Shown here piece by piece: positions 27,431 to 38,263 of a stretch of 64,000 bases of DNA. Each line of letters starts with the position of its first letter. The stretch's first letter is position 1. Source of the DNA: Volutella citrinella (lineage: Eukaryota > Ascomycota > Sordariomycetes > Hypocreales > Nectriaceae). The translations under genes and the position numbers were made by a program. The notes below the pieces were generated by a model. That model searched no databases. It was not told the origin of the DNA and saw only the letters and a program-made list of their open reading frames with translations. Where the stretch lies: positions 1,364,001 through 1,428,000 of the forward strand of contig JAWZSP010000002.1 in assembly GCA_034401135.1 (NCBI GenBank), given 5' to 3'.

Positions 27431-29579
27431 TATTTTTATATTATTAAGTATATCCTTAAATCTATAAAAACTAAGGTCTAAGGTATATAAAAGTATATTA
27501 AGAAGATTATAAGCCTTTACTAAAAGGCTATTAAATTATAAAAAATAGTTATAGAGTTATAAGTAAAATATTATAATAAGCTATATAAAGAGCAGATCTT
27601 TAAGAAGGGCTAGATAATTAGCCTCTTTATATAAAACTTCTATTTTAAATATAAGAAACTCGCGCTTTATTTTATTAAAGTAAAGGTTATTAAATATATT
27701 AGTAAGCAAGCTTACTAAGTTAAATTACCTACTAAATACTAATATATATATAATATAATATTAATTATATTACTAAAACTTTAAACTAAAAAAATAATAA
27801 GAGAATAATTACTAATTAACTACCTTAATTTTAAAAAAAAAAAAAAAAAAATAAGAAATTAAAAAGGTTATTATATATAAAACTAATAAAATATAAATAT
27901 TTTATTAAATTAAGTAGTTAGGCTGGCTAATAGAATATAATACTTAAGAACTAAAAGAGTACTTTATAAATATAAAGAAAAAAGTCTAAGCTTACTATAA
28001 ATAAAAAAAGTATTATTATAAAAAGTAAGATAATAAAAATAAGCTAAGTACTTAATAAGTACTTATATATATCTATATTAAAAAGTAAATTCTTTAATAT
28101 ATATTAATAAAGTCTTAATTAAAATAAAAAATAAAAATAAAAATAAAGGCTTAAAAAGTAAGTAATTACTAAGAGTATAGCAGACCCCTGCTAGTAGCAG
28201 CCTAGATCTAAATAAGTAAAAGCCTTATAAAATAACTAAAAATAAAAAATAAAACTAAAAACTACTAGCTAAGTAAATAATAATAGCTCTACTTAGCCTT
28301 ACCTTTCTTATTACTATTTCTATTATCTTTTAGACTATCTTAATCCTAATTTTAAATATCTTAAAACTCTTAGTTAATATACTAATAGTTTAATAAAAAT
28401 ATACCTTAATTTAAATAATAAAGCAGGCAGGAGTATATATACTAAATAAGATATTTTAATATAATATAAGTAGTATATTAAGGTAATAGTATATAATACT
28501 ATACTAGGAGATCAGTTAGCTACTTATTATTATTAGCTCCTTCCTCTTCTACCCTAGTTCTTAAAATATTAATAAGTATATTAAGCTTAAATTTAAACTT
28601 AATAATAATAGTATTATTTTAAATATATACTAATTATATAGCCTCTATTTAGAGTATAGTATTATTAAGCTAGATCTAGCTAACTTAAAAAATTATAAAG
28701 TCAAAATATACTAGCTTAAAAAAATACTTAGTAAAAAGTAGCTAAAAGCTTAATATACTTATTATAGGATTATAATAGTTATAAGCTTATAAGTTAAGCT
28801 TAACTCTTAAAAAGACTGCTATATAATAATAGCCTTATCTTTAAGCTTCTCTTAATAAGTATTTACTAGATTAATAATATACTCCTAAAAGCGCTTTTAT
28901 ATATTAATATAGAAGTTTATTATATTTAATAAAGTAATTTAATACTTTAAGGTTAAGAAATTAATATAGCCCTTAGTAAAAGTATAGTAATAATTTACTT
29001 TTTTTATAAAGTTCTAATATTATTAAGCCAGGCTTTAAAATTTTATTAAAATTTAAAAAATATTAAATATATTTTAAAAAAAGATTACTAACTTACTACT
29101 TAGTACTTAGATTAGTTTACCTTATAAAAAATATATCTCTATTTATAATTACTTTAGTAATACTTAATTTAGATATTATAAAAAGTAGTAATTAGATAGC
29201 TAAAATATAATAGCTTTTTAATATATATATTAAAAAACCTTTTATTAATAGAAAATTAAAAATTAGATAAAATATTTTAAATATAAAGAAAAACTACTAT
29301 CTTATTACTAAATATTTAAAAAGAATTAATATTTTAAGAAAAAATAAAAAGCTTTATAAAAAAAGAAAAATCAAAGATTATATAGCCCTAGTAGAAAACT
29401 AAGTAAATAGTTAGTAAAGGCTTAGTAAAATAAAAAAGAACTTTATAAAAAAAAATAAATAAGAAGTTATTAATATTCACTTTAAGAATAGGGCATTAAA
29501 GTATATAAGTACTTACTAAATACTTAAACTACTAATACTAAAAGCAGGGTTAAAGCGCTCTTATTTATAATAAAGTAAT

Positions 29580-29781
29580 TATAAAGGAAAACTTATAATA
29601 TATATAACTTAGACTAGCTTATAGGCTATAAAGGCTATAAAGGCTATATATAGGTATACTAGTTACTAAGTAAAAAACTATATACTAAGATTACTTAAAA
29701 CTTATAAATAAAAGTTAATATAGCAGCCTACTCCTAACTATATACTTATTTTTAGCTTCAGTTTATAGCTATATTATTATA
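29580..29781 (+). repeat. Gypsy-C2 3' LTR
   Basis: This is the direct partner of 22754-22955 and is followed by the target duplication AAATA and then gypsy-B sequence. It retains two GGCTATAAAGG-like units that are A-mutated in the 5' copy. Confidence 0.85.
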
Positions 29782-29789
29782 AAATACTC

Positions 29790-30280
29790 TTATTATTAAT
29801 ATAATAAACCTAAGAAATATAATTTCTAATTAATAAAAATAGTACTTATTTAATACTATATATAATTTAGTTATTATAAACTATTTAATTATTTATTAAA
29901 AAGCTTTTATATAGAATTTATAATCTTTTAAGTAGATTAGTATATTATTTATAAATATAATATAAATTATATTTAAAAAGTCTTTTAAAGCTTAGTAAAT
30001 ATAGTCTTAAAAAGTAGCTAGAATATTAATAAGTTTAAATAGTATAACTATATACTTAAAATACTTATAATAAGTTTAAAAAGCTATTTTTTATTTATTA
30101 CTTACTTTTATTTAGATTTAATAATATATATTCTTAATATCTAGCTTATTAAAAAAGCAGTAGCTTTAAATATAATTTATAATTTTTAAAATTAATAAAA
30201 AAGGGTATTAATTCTTAGTTATTACTTTATTTAGCTCTTAGTAGTTAATATATAAGTAAAAAGACTTATCTAACTTAGAA
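29790..30280 (-). pseudogene. Gypsy-B reverse transcriptase relic (copy 4)
   Basis: On the - strand from about 30280 leftward, reading through stops gives FFNKLDIKNIYY, a short gap, then KIAFQTYYKYFKYIVI and LINILATFQDYIYQAL. This is the clearest RT in the gypsy-B family and fixes copies 2-4 as - strand elements. Confidence 0.75.
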
Positions 30281-32510
30281 ATAAAAAAAATTAAAGCTTT
30301 TATTAAGCTTTTTAAGTATTAAATATATTTATTTATTAAATTATTAACTAAGTATTAATAAAATATATTAAGTTCTTTTTATAAAAATAAGTAGATTAAT
30401 TTAAAAAATAATAACTTTCTTAATATAATATTAATTATATAATCCTATTTACTATATAATAAGAGTTTTATTATACTTTTTTTTTAAAAAAATTATTATA
30501 AGCTTTTTAACTTAATAAGGATTCTTTTAGTATATTAATAGGTTTTATAGTTTTAATATTTTAATAAATAGTCTATATTTATCTTATAAATATTATATAC
30601 TTATTCTATTATTTAGTAAATTTACTAAAACTTTTAAGTATTTTTAACCTAGATTTAGTCCTATTTTAATTTAAATTACTATCTTCTTTTTTAGATATTA
30701 ATTAAAACTACTATTTTAAATAATAATATTTAAAAAAGTAGTAAGGAGATATTAAGGCTTTTTTAAGTCCTTATTATTAAAAAAGTTATTTAATAAGTAA
30801 CTTTCTTAAAGTTAATTAAAAATATAAATATAATTTAAATATTATCTATTTTTAAAACTATTTAATTTATATTTATTAAAATTAAGGCCTTTTTATATAA
30901 TTTTTAAAAGCTTATATAATTAATAATACCTTTATTAATTATATTACTTACTTTTTTAATATTAAAAAGTATTTCTATTATAATTATTAATTAGGGGGTA
31001 TATATTAAGGCTTAGGCTAAGAGTTATAAGATTAATTATAATAGCTTTAGATTCTTAAAGCTAAGGAATTAACTTAAAATCTTTTTAAAAAGGTTTTATA
31101 ATAATATAATTAGATTATTTTAATAGCTAGGTAAAAGTTTAACTTTTAATATTATTTCTAGGGTTTATTTATTAATAAATATAAAAAGGTTTAAGTTATT
31201 AAGAGTTACTAAATCCCTTACTATTTTAATACTTTTCTTATTACCTTTTTAATACTATTTTTTTTTTTATCTTAAAGTAATTAAATATAATATAACCTAG
31301 CTTTTAGTAATTATAATATTAAATATCTTCTTACTTAGTTTTTAGCTTTTTATTTAAGAGGCTTTTTAACTTAATAGAGTTTTTTAAAAAGGAGCTATCT
31401 TATTTTTTTTTTTATTTTTTTTTTAAAAAAAAAATAATTTAAAAGCCTTTTTTTAATATTTTTTTATTAGCTCTTTCTTATTATCTTATTTTTATTTATT
31501 TTTTAAGACTTAATATTTTATAAAAAGCTAGATTACCTCTATTCTTTATATAAAAGCTTCTTAATAAAAGTCTATATCTACTTTAATTAACTTATTTTAA
31601 AATAACTTTTATAACTTATTTAAAAATATAATTTCTTACTTCTACTTACTTTAATAGTATTTTAGCTATTATTTAATAAAGCTTAAGTAATAATAGAATT
31701 TTTAAAAAGTTTAATTTACTTACTACTTAGCTTTTTTTAATTAAAGCTTAATTAAGATTTTAATATTAAGAGCCTTATAAATTAAAGATTTTAATTAAGT
31801 TTAAAAAATATTTTAATCCTTTTTAAAAACCTTTTATTTTTTTCTTAAAAAAGCCTTTAAAAACTTTTTAAAAAAGGCTTAGTTATTATTATCTAAATAT
31901 TATAAAGCTAGTACTATCTTATACTAGTCCTTTTTAAATTTATAAAAGTCTTAGAAAGTATATTATAAACTTAATAATTAATCTTTTTATTTTTAAATAG
32001 TTAATAAAGTAGTTAAGACTTTAAGTTTTAATAATTTAAAATTAATCTTTTTTTTTAAAAAAGAAAATCTTAAGATTTAATACCTCTTATAATAAGTATT
32101 AATAAGTACTTAACTTATCTTTTTTTCTAAAAGCTAGGTCTTAGTTTAAAAGTATTAGATTTCTCTTAAAACTTTTAGCTATTATTAAAAACTATCCTGC
32201 CTTTCTTATAATTAAATTATACTAAGAGAGCTTTATATTAGTATTAGGTCTTCTATTTATTAAATTTCTTTTAGTTTTTAAATAACTTTTTTCTTAATCT
32301 TATACCTTTTTATATAAGTAATCTAAGGCTTATTAATCTTAGAATTTAATAAGAAAGAGATTTTAATAATTTAGTTAAGAAATATAGAATTATTTTCTTA
32401 AAAAAGGTTTAAAAAAGCTTACCTTTTTATTAAGTAATTTATTAATATACTTCTCTTACTTAATACTATTATATTTTTAAAAAGCTATAAAAAAGCTTTA
32501 AAATTATTAT

Positions 32511-32784
32511 TATAAAGTATATAATATATAAATAATATATAAGTTAAGCTATATAGCTTTATAAAAAGAGAGATAATAATAAGATTTTATAATAAAAAGT
32601 AATTAAAACTTACTTAATATTTTAATAAGCTTTTTTTATAGTATTATATATTATAAAGCTTCTTAAAATATATATATTAGTAATAGTATTACTTTATTTT
32701 TTATACCTAGCTTTATTAGCTTTTATAACTAAGCTAAGCAGCGCTTTATAGCTAAGATAAAGCCTAATATTAAATATTATAATA
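32511..32784 (-). repeat. Gypsy-B LTR, 5' LTR of copy 4
   Basis: The 274-bp repeat begins TATAAAGTATATAAT and ends ATTATAATA on the + strand. It matches the four other copies. It is the last transposon-derived feature before the tandem repeats near the block edge. Confidence 0.75.
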
Positions 32785-33140
32785 AATAATTAAAAAGCTA
32801 TTTATATTAAATATATACTTTTTTAAAAAACTATATATTAATAATATTTATTATATATATATTTATATTCTTTATTTAAATTAAAATATATAATATTTTA
32901 ATTTTTAAATTATTATATATAATTTATTAATTTAAAATTATTTATTTTTATTTATTAATAATAAATTCTTATTTATATTTAATTTTATATAATTTTAATT
33001 TATATATAAAGCTTTTTATTTATTTATATAATATATTAATATTAAATTTTAATAATTATTAAATTATTATATTTAATAATTAAATAATTAAATTTTAAAA
33101 AATAAAAAAATTTTAATTTTAATTTTAATTTTATTAAAAT
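32785..33140. other. A/T-rich tract without recognisable content
   Basis: About 350 bp between the gypsy-B LTR and the 7-bp array has almost no G or C. No repeat of the other elements was recognised in it. Confidence 0.6.
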
Positions 33141-33497
33141 TATAAATTATAAATTATAAATTATAAATTATAAATTATAAATTATAAATTATAAATTATA
33201 AATTATAAATTATAAATTATAAATTATAAATTATAAATTATAAATTATAAATTATAAATTATAAATTATAAATTATAAATTATAAATTATAAATTATAAA
33301 TTATAAATTATAAATTATAAATTATAAATTATAAATTATAAATTATAAATTATAAATTATAAATTATAAATTATAAATTATAAATTATAAATTATAAATT
33401 ATAAATTATAAATTATAAATTATAAATTATAAATTATAAATTATAAATTATAAATTATAAATTATAAATTATAAATTATAAATTATAAATTATAAAT
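33141..33497. repeat. Perfect 7-bp tandem array, TATAAAT x 51
   Basis: The array runs for 357 bp with no interruption or substitution seen, plus a partial unit at each side. The unit contains no C or G and so cannot be a RIP target. Its perfection contrasts with the decayed surroundings and suggests recent slippage or unequal exchange. It is not the fungal telomere repeat TTAGGG. Confidence 0.95.
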
Positions 33498-34100
33498 TAT
33501 ATTTAAAAATATATATAATAATAAAAAATAAATAAAATTTATTTAAAATTTATTATTTTATATTAACTTTTTTTATATTAAATATAAATAAATATATTAT
33601 AAATTTATTATATAATATATAATTTTTAAAAATTTATATTAAAATATATAATAATTATTAAATTAATAAAAATTTATTATATTTAATATAATAAATTAAT
33701 TATAAATAAAAAAATTAAATTAAATATTTTAATATTATTTATTTTATATAATAAAAATAAAAAATTTAAAAAATTTATAAAAAATTTATTAATTAATTAA
33801 TTTTATTAAAAATATATTTTTTATATTTAATTATAAAATTAATTTTTTTTAAAATTTTATTAATATTTATATTAATAAAATTATTTTAAATATATATTAA
33901 TTAATTAATTTTAATATAAATAATAATATTAATAAAAAAATTATTTATATTTATAATATAAATTTAAAAAATAATAAAAATTTAATTTATATTTTATAAT
34001 ATTATAATAATTAATAATTATTATATAAATATAATTTTAATATTAATATTATAAATATTTATTAAATTTATAATATATTTTTTAATAATTATTTTTAATA

Positions 34101-34190
34101 TTAATAAAATCTTTTTATTTATTAAAAATATATATTAATAAAATCTTTTTATTTATTAAAAATAAATATTAATAAAATCTTTTTATTTAA
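34101..34190. repeat. 34-bp tandem repeat, about 2.6 copies
   Basis: Units start at 34101, 34135 and 34169. All share TTAATAAAATCTTTTTATTT; the third is cut short by poly-A. Confidence 0.8.
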
Positions 34191-35075
34191 AAAAATATTA
34201 TAATTTTAATAATAATAATATAATAAAAAATTAAAAAATAAAATTAAATAATTTTATAAAAAAAATATTATAATAAAAACTTAATAAAAAAATAATAATT
34301 TAATAATAATATATAAAATAATTAAAAATAATAAAAAATTAATTAATTATTCTTATTATTATTATAAAATTTAAATATATATAAATTATATATATAATAA
34401 AATAAAATTAAAAATATTTTTTATTTATAATAAAATAATTATAAAAATTAATTATATTTAATAAAATAATTATATTAATAAATAACTTTTAATTTAATTA
34501 ATATTTTTTAATTATTTAAAATTTAATAAATTTTTATAAAATATATATAATATTTAAAATTTTAAATAATAATTAATATATAATAATATTTTTTTTTAAT
34601 TTTAATTTTTTAATTAATTTTTTATAAATATTTAAATATTATTTATATTTTTAAAATTATATAAAAATATTTAAAATTTTAAATTAAAAATATATTATTA
34701 AATTATTATAAATAAAAAATTAATTTTTAATTTATTTTTATATATATAAATTTTTAATATATATTTTAAACTTTTTAAATTAATATTTATTTTAATATAA
34801 ATATATTTATTATTAAATATATTATTTATATAATAAATATTTATAAATAAAATTATATATAATTTATAAAATAAATTTAATAATATTTATAAAATATATA
34901 TATATATATAATATTAATTATAATTTATATATTAATAATAATTAAAAATATATAAAATAATATTATAAATAATAAATATATAAAAAAATAAAAAAATAAA
35001 AAAGTATTTTAATTATTATATTATTAATATATTATTCTTATAAAATAAATATATTTAAATATTTTAAATTATATT

Positions 35076-35196
35076 ATTATTTAAAATATTAATTATAATT
35101 ATAAATAAATTAAATTATTATTTAAAATATTAATTATAATTATAAATAAATTAAATTATTATTTAAAATATTAATTATAATTATAAATAAATTATT
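35076..35196. repeat. 41-bp tandem repeat, three copies
   Basis: Units start at 35076, 35117 and 35158, each beginning ATTATTTAAAATATTAATTA. The copies are essentially identical. Confidence 0.85.
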
Positions 35197-35289
35197 AAAA
35201 TTAATATTAATTTTATAAATAAAAATTAATTTAAAATAATATTATTATAAATTAAATAGTTTTTTATATTATCTTACTACTTATCTTTA

Positions 35290-35692
35290 TTATAATATAC
35301 TCCTTATCTTAAATACGAGTTCTTTTATAACTCTATCCTCTTCAGCCAGAGGCACATCAAGGGCAGGGTTAACGTAGTCACCCCCAAGGGTAGCGCATAT
35401 ATCGTTAGACGCTCCAGTAAGGCCTCCAATCTCTATTCCAAGACCGAGCCTTCCATAGACGCGGCAATCGTAAGCAGCCTCCTGGAAAGGGGGCTCTAAA
35501 ACGTGAACTCAAGCTAACGATGCAACAAAGGATACGAGCGGTTTTGTTGCAATTCAGGCCATCCATTTGGGGAAGGGCGGCGCCCACAAGATCCAGGACG
35601 GCGAGCCTCTTGCCCCTGTCTAAATATCGACAGCACGAATGCAGGCCGGAGTGGTCCGACTCATTCACTTGCGTGGCCTTGACCTCGCCCAT
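35290..35692 (-). CDS. Possible short gene or gene remnant at the RIP boundary
   Basis: I do not recognise a family. On the - strand a frame opens at ATG 35692, beginning MGEVKATQVNES. A GT...AG intron at 496-535 within the 35 kb block coordinates (35496-35535, 40 bp) would join phase 1 to a second open frame that includes GRLGLGIEIGGL and CATLGGDYVNPALDVPL and ends at TAA 35290, giving about 120 residues. The frame after the intron stays open through the change of base composition at about 35330, and its last 10-15 codons are A/T-biased, as if RIP leaked into the 3' end. The 40-bp intron is short for fungi. It could instead be the tail of a longer gene or a pseudogene, and the start is not secure. 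Confidence 0.3.
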
Positions 35693-35967
35693 TGTAGGCT
35701 CGTTGGCAGAAAAGAAATTTTGCAAGCAACTGAGGATTTTGTACCAAAAAAGGGAAGGACAGAAAAAAAACCTGACCATGTTTCGTATGTATGAAACAAC
35801 AGAGCATGGCATCTCCAAGAATACGATGTGCAACCACGCCCTGAAGTAACTCTTGGAGATCAAACACCAAACAAGTCACTGATATAACTCACCATCTTCT
35901 GCAGAGTAGCACCACTCTCCCCCGAGTCCCGAAAAGCCCCATCCTTACAGGCAACCCGAGTTGTCCA

Positions 35968-38263
35968 CTACGTATCCCAAAAGAAGGCATCAAACAGCTC
36001 ATTAGAGAAGCGAGCCCTGAGATCATCTAGCGTCCATCCGGCGTCCTTGCCAATGTCTGAGAGGATCTGGAGGAATTCCTGTCTCTCATCCTTGTAATCC
36101 ACAGACTTGAGCCTCTCAACCCATGGCTTTCCATCAACCTCGAAGTCGTACCACTCCTTTGCCCAATGCGGTCTCGTTCTCAGTGTCTCGCCCGTTGAAG
36201 GATCTTTCAAAGCCATCCACTTGTCCAAGACTGCTTGGGCGAATGGAGGCCACAGTTTCGCTGCGCTATGCAGCGTGAGAACCTCGATACTGCAAGTGCC
36301 CAGCGTGTTGCCGCGCTGAGGTGCCATGATGACCTCGCTGCCGCCCATGATGCGCATCTCGAGGGGCATGCGCATCGGGCATGTCTTGCTATTCTTGTAG
36401 GTGAGAATAATGGCATCCCACCACGCTTGCTGAACGAGATCGTAGTTGATTGTCCCCGGGGGCTTACCAGCCCTCTGAACGAGAGGCATCTCAACCTCGA
36501 TATCGCGGACCCTCACGTTCTGGATCGCGCGCTGGAAGTGCAGTGCGTCGGGCAGGTACGTCTTGACGGGCTTCTCCGGCAGTGCAAACATGGCAGCACG
36601 CGAGATGAGGGTAACGGCAGCTTCGGAGAGGTTTGTGATGGATATGAGCTTTCCAAGGAGGGGCGTGTTCTGAAGGATGTTCATGGCCACAGTTTGTGCA
36701 AAGGAGAGAAAGATGCTCGCATCGTCAGGGAATGACCTGACACCACTGCCGTCCTTGGTATCGTTCCACGTGTTTACCCATGAGTAGTCCGAGTATGGGA
36801 ACCAGAACCACTCGGAGTAGTAGTCGTTGGTCGCACGCCGCTCAAAGTCGGCCTGATACTTCTGCTTCTCGGCAGCCGACAAGGGCTTCCAATACTTGAG
36901 CAGTGCAGGGGGGATGTCCTTCTCGTCCATCCCTAGCGGCGGAGGCACCGCGCATATGACGGGAATCTTCTTGGGGTCAAGGAGGGCGTAGGTCATTGGC
37001 GGAAACTCCAGAGTGATGTGCGTGACAACGCCCATGAGGCCAAAGCAACCGCTTGCTGCACGCAGATGCTGCATGTTGCTGACCGTCTGCAACTTCCCGT
37101 GGGCATCAACGTACTCAATCTTCCGAACGATGTCGCTCAGGGTCTGGTTGCGTCGACCGGCTCCGTGGCAAATCGGCGCGTTACTGCCGCCCATGGTGAT
37201 TTCAACCATGATGACGTTGAGGGGTATCGTCACTTTGTTGTTCTTGACACACCAACGGCGCAGCCTTTCGTTGGTAGTTGCGCAGCCAACACGCACGAGC
37301 GAGTTACCCGGGGTACGCGGCTTGACAGAGTTATCGAAGGTGATGGCCTCGAGCTCCGTAGGAGAGGATTCCGGGAAGGGTAGGGACGTGGTATTGGGGA
37401 GTCTGGTTGCCGTATCAAGGTCCAGCATGGATATCAAGATCTGGCCGCTTCTTCCAAAAATTGGTGACCAAGAGTGCCCTGGACAAGATAGAATTAGCTT
37501 CCTGTTCCGCGGTTCACTAGCAGCGTGGTGTGTGCACACGTACGGTATCCTGAACAACGAACGCTCATGTTGTTTGCCTTTGCAAAGCGGACAATGTTTT
37601 GAATACCGATGACTGAACGGGGAACGCAGGTGATGCGTGGCGTGTTGGCTACGTTGAGTCCCCAGTTCTGGAATTGCGCGTCCATGTAAACCCATGAGTT
37701 GGTTAGCGAGCGTCTTGGCCCCGGCTCATTGTGGACTCATCACTCACCTGGATCCCAAAGTCGTCCTGGTTCAAGTCAAACAAATCAATCATCTTGTTCA
37801 CCGTCTTGTGGAACAGCTGCCTGGTTTGGGTGGAAATCTCCTCGCCCAGCTCCTTTACGGTTGAAACGGCGGCCGAGGAGATGTGGACAATGGACTCTGC
37901 CCCTTGCATCGTCAACAGCTCTTCTCGAATGCCCAAGCTGTGACCAAGGATGAAGTCGTGTCCGACGTCACTGGGGTCTCCGCCGGCAACAAACTGTTCA
38001 ATCTGCCGCTTCTCCTTTGCACTATACTTGCTCAGAACCTGTGAGTAGGTACCGTCTGTCTCTGATCGCTTGAATGTGGCCAGGAGGCGTCTACAGAAGT
38101 CGACACCGTCAACCTCGACATCTGGAGACTCATAGTCGACAAGAAGCTCCTTCAGCCCAGGCACGTCTTTCTGACAGAAATCAGAACCCTCGTCCAATTT
38201 GTCAATGATGTAGTTGATGCGATCATCGACTTGCAACTCCCACGCTTTGGATTGGCCGGTCAT
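35968..38263 (-). CDS. FAD-binding (PCMH-type) oxidase, aldonolactone-oxidase family
   Basis: The model has three exons: 38263-37748, 37667-37544 and 37478-35968, giving 716 residues. Introns of 80 and 65 bp have GTGAGT and GTACGT donors and restore frame exactly. Residues about 173-420 form the FAD-binding domain: CVPRSVIGIQNIVRFAK, then SGYRHSW with His215 where members of the family often bind flavin, and a glycine-rich GGSNAPICHGAG segment. Near the end (649-654) RPHWAK matches the conserved motif of D-arabinono- and gulono-1,4-lactone oxidases. Such enzymes oxidise sugar lactones with oxygen. The first 170 residues match nothing I know and are not needed for the fold, and no signal peptide is seen. 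An in-frame upstream ATG at 38455 exists; I chose 38263 because upstream codons look untranslated. Substrate is unknown. Confidence 0.85.

Larger units (their letters stand above)
22754..29781 (+). mobile_element. Gypsy-C2: full-length Ty3/gypsy retrotransposon, 7,028 bp
   Basis: Direct 202-bp LTRs lie at 22754-22955 and 29580-29781. Between them, on the + strand, come a gag-like region with no readable motif, reverse transcriptase (about 24940-25400) and integrase (about 26900-27430), the Ty3/gypsy order. The 3' LTR is followed by AAATA (29782-29786). The matching duplication is found on the far side of the inverted segment at 22298-22302. LTR ends read TATAAAGG...ATTATTATA. All frames are closed by stops. 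The element is inserted in gypsy-B copy 4. Confidence 0.85.
20635..32784 (-). mobile_element. Gypsy-B copy 4: rearranged element hosting gypsy-C2
   Basis: This composite has one 274-bp LTR at each end (20635-20908 and 32511-32784). From the left come the 3' region (20909-22095), an inverted C2 LTR (22096-22297), an inverted 456-bp piece of the element (22298-22753), the whole gypsy-C2 (22754-29781), then reverse transcriptase and gag-like sequence (29787-32510). Relative to copy 1, about 2.3 kb including the integrase (equivalent to about 285-2620) is missing. The 5 bp outside the two LTRs differ (ATTAT and AATAA), so the outer LTRs may not be an original pair. Confidence 0.7.
33498..35290. 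other. A/T-rich tract with short tandem repeats at the block edge
   Basis: Almost pure A/T. It contains about 2.6 copies of a 34-bp unit at 34101-34190 (unit includes AATAAAATCTTTTTATTTA) and three copies of a 41-bp unit starting at 35076, 35117 and 35158. No gene or element was recognised. Confidence 0.7.

Noticed and set aside
33141..33497. 7-bp array as a telomere or subtelomeric repeat
   Set aside because: The unit TATAAAT is unrelated to TTAGGG, and the array is internal with genes immediately to the right.
1..35300. CRISPR arrays, Starship or Helitron cargo, or cryptic genes inside the AT-rich block
   Set aside because: All recognised content is gypsy-derived; no regular spacer pattern, tyrosine-recombinase captain or helicase motif was readable. 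Heavy mutation limits this judgement.
36107..37612. Several + strand frames opposite the FAD oxidase
   Set aside because: They mirror a well-supported - strand gene with clear family motifs.
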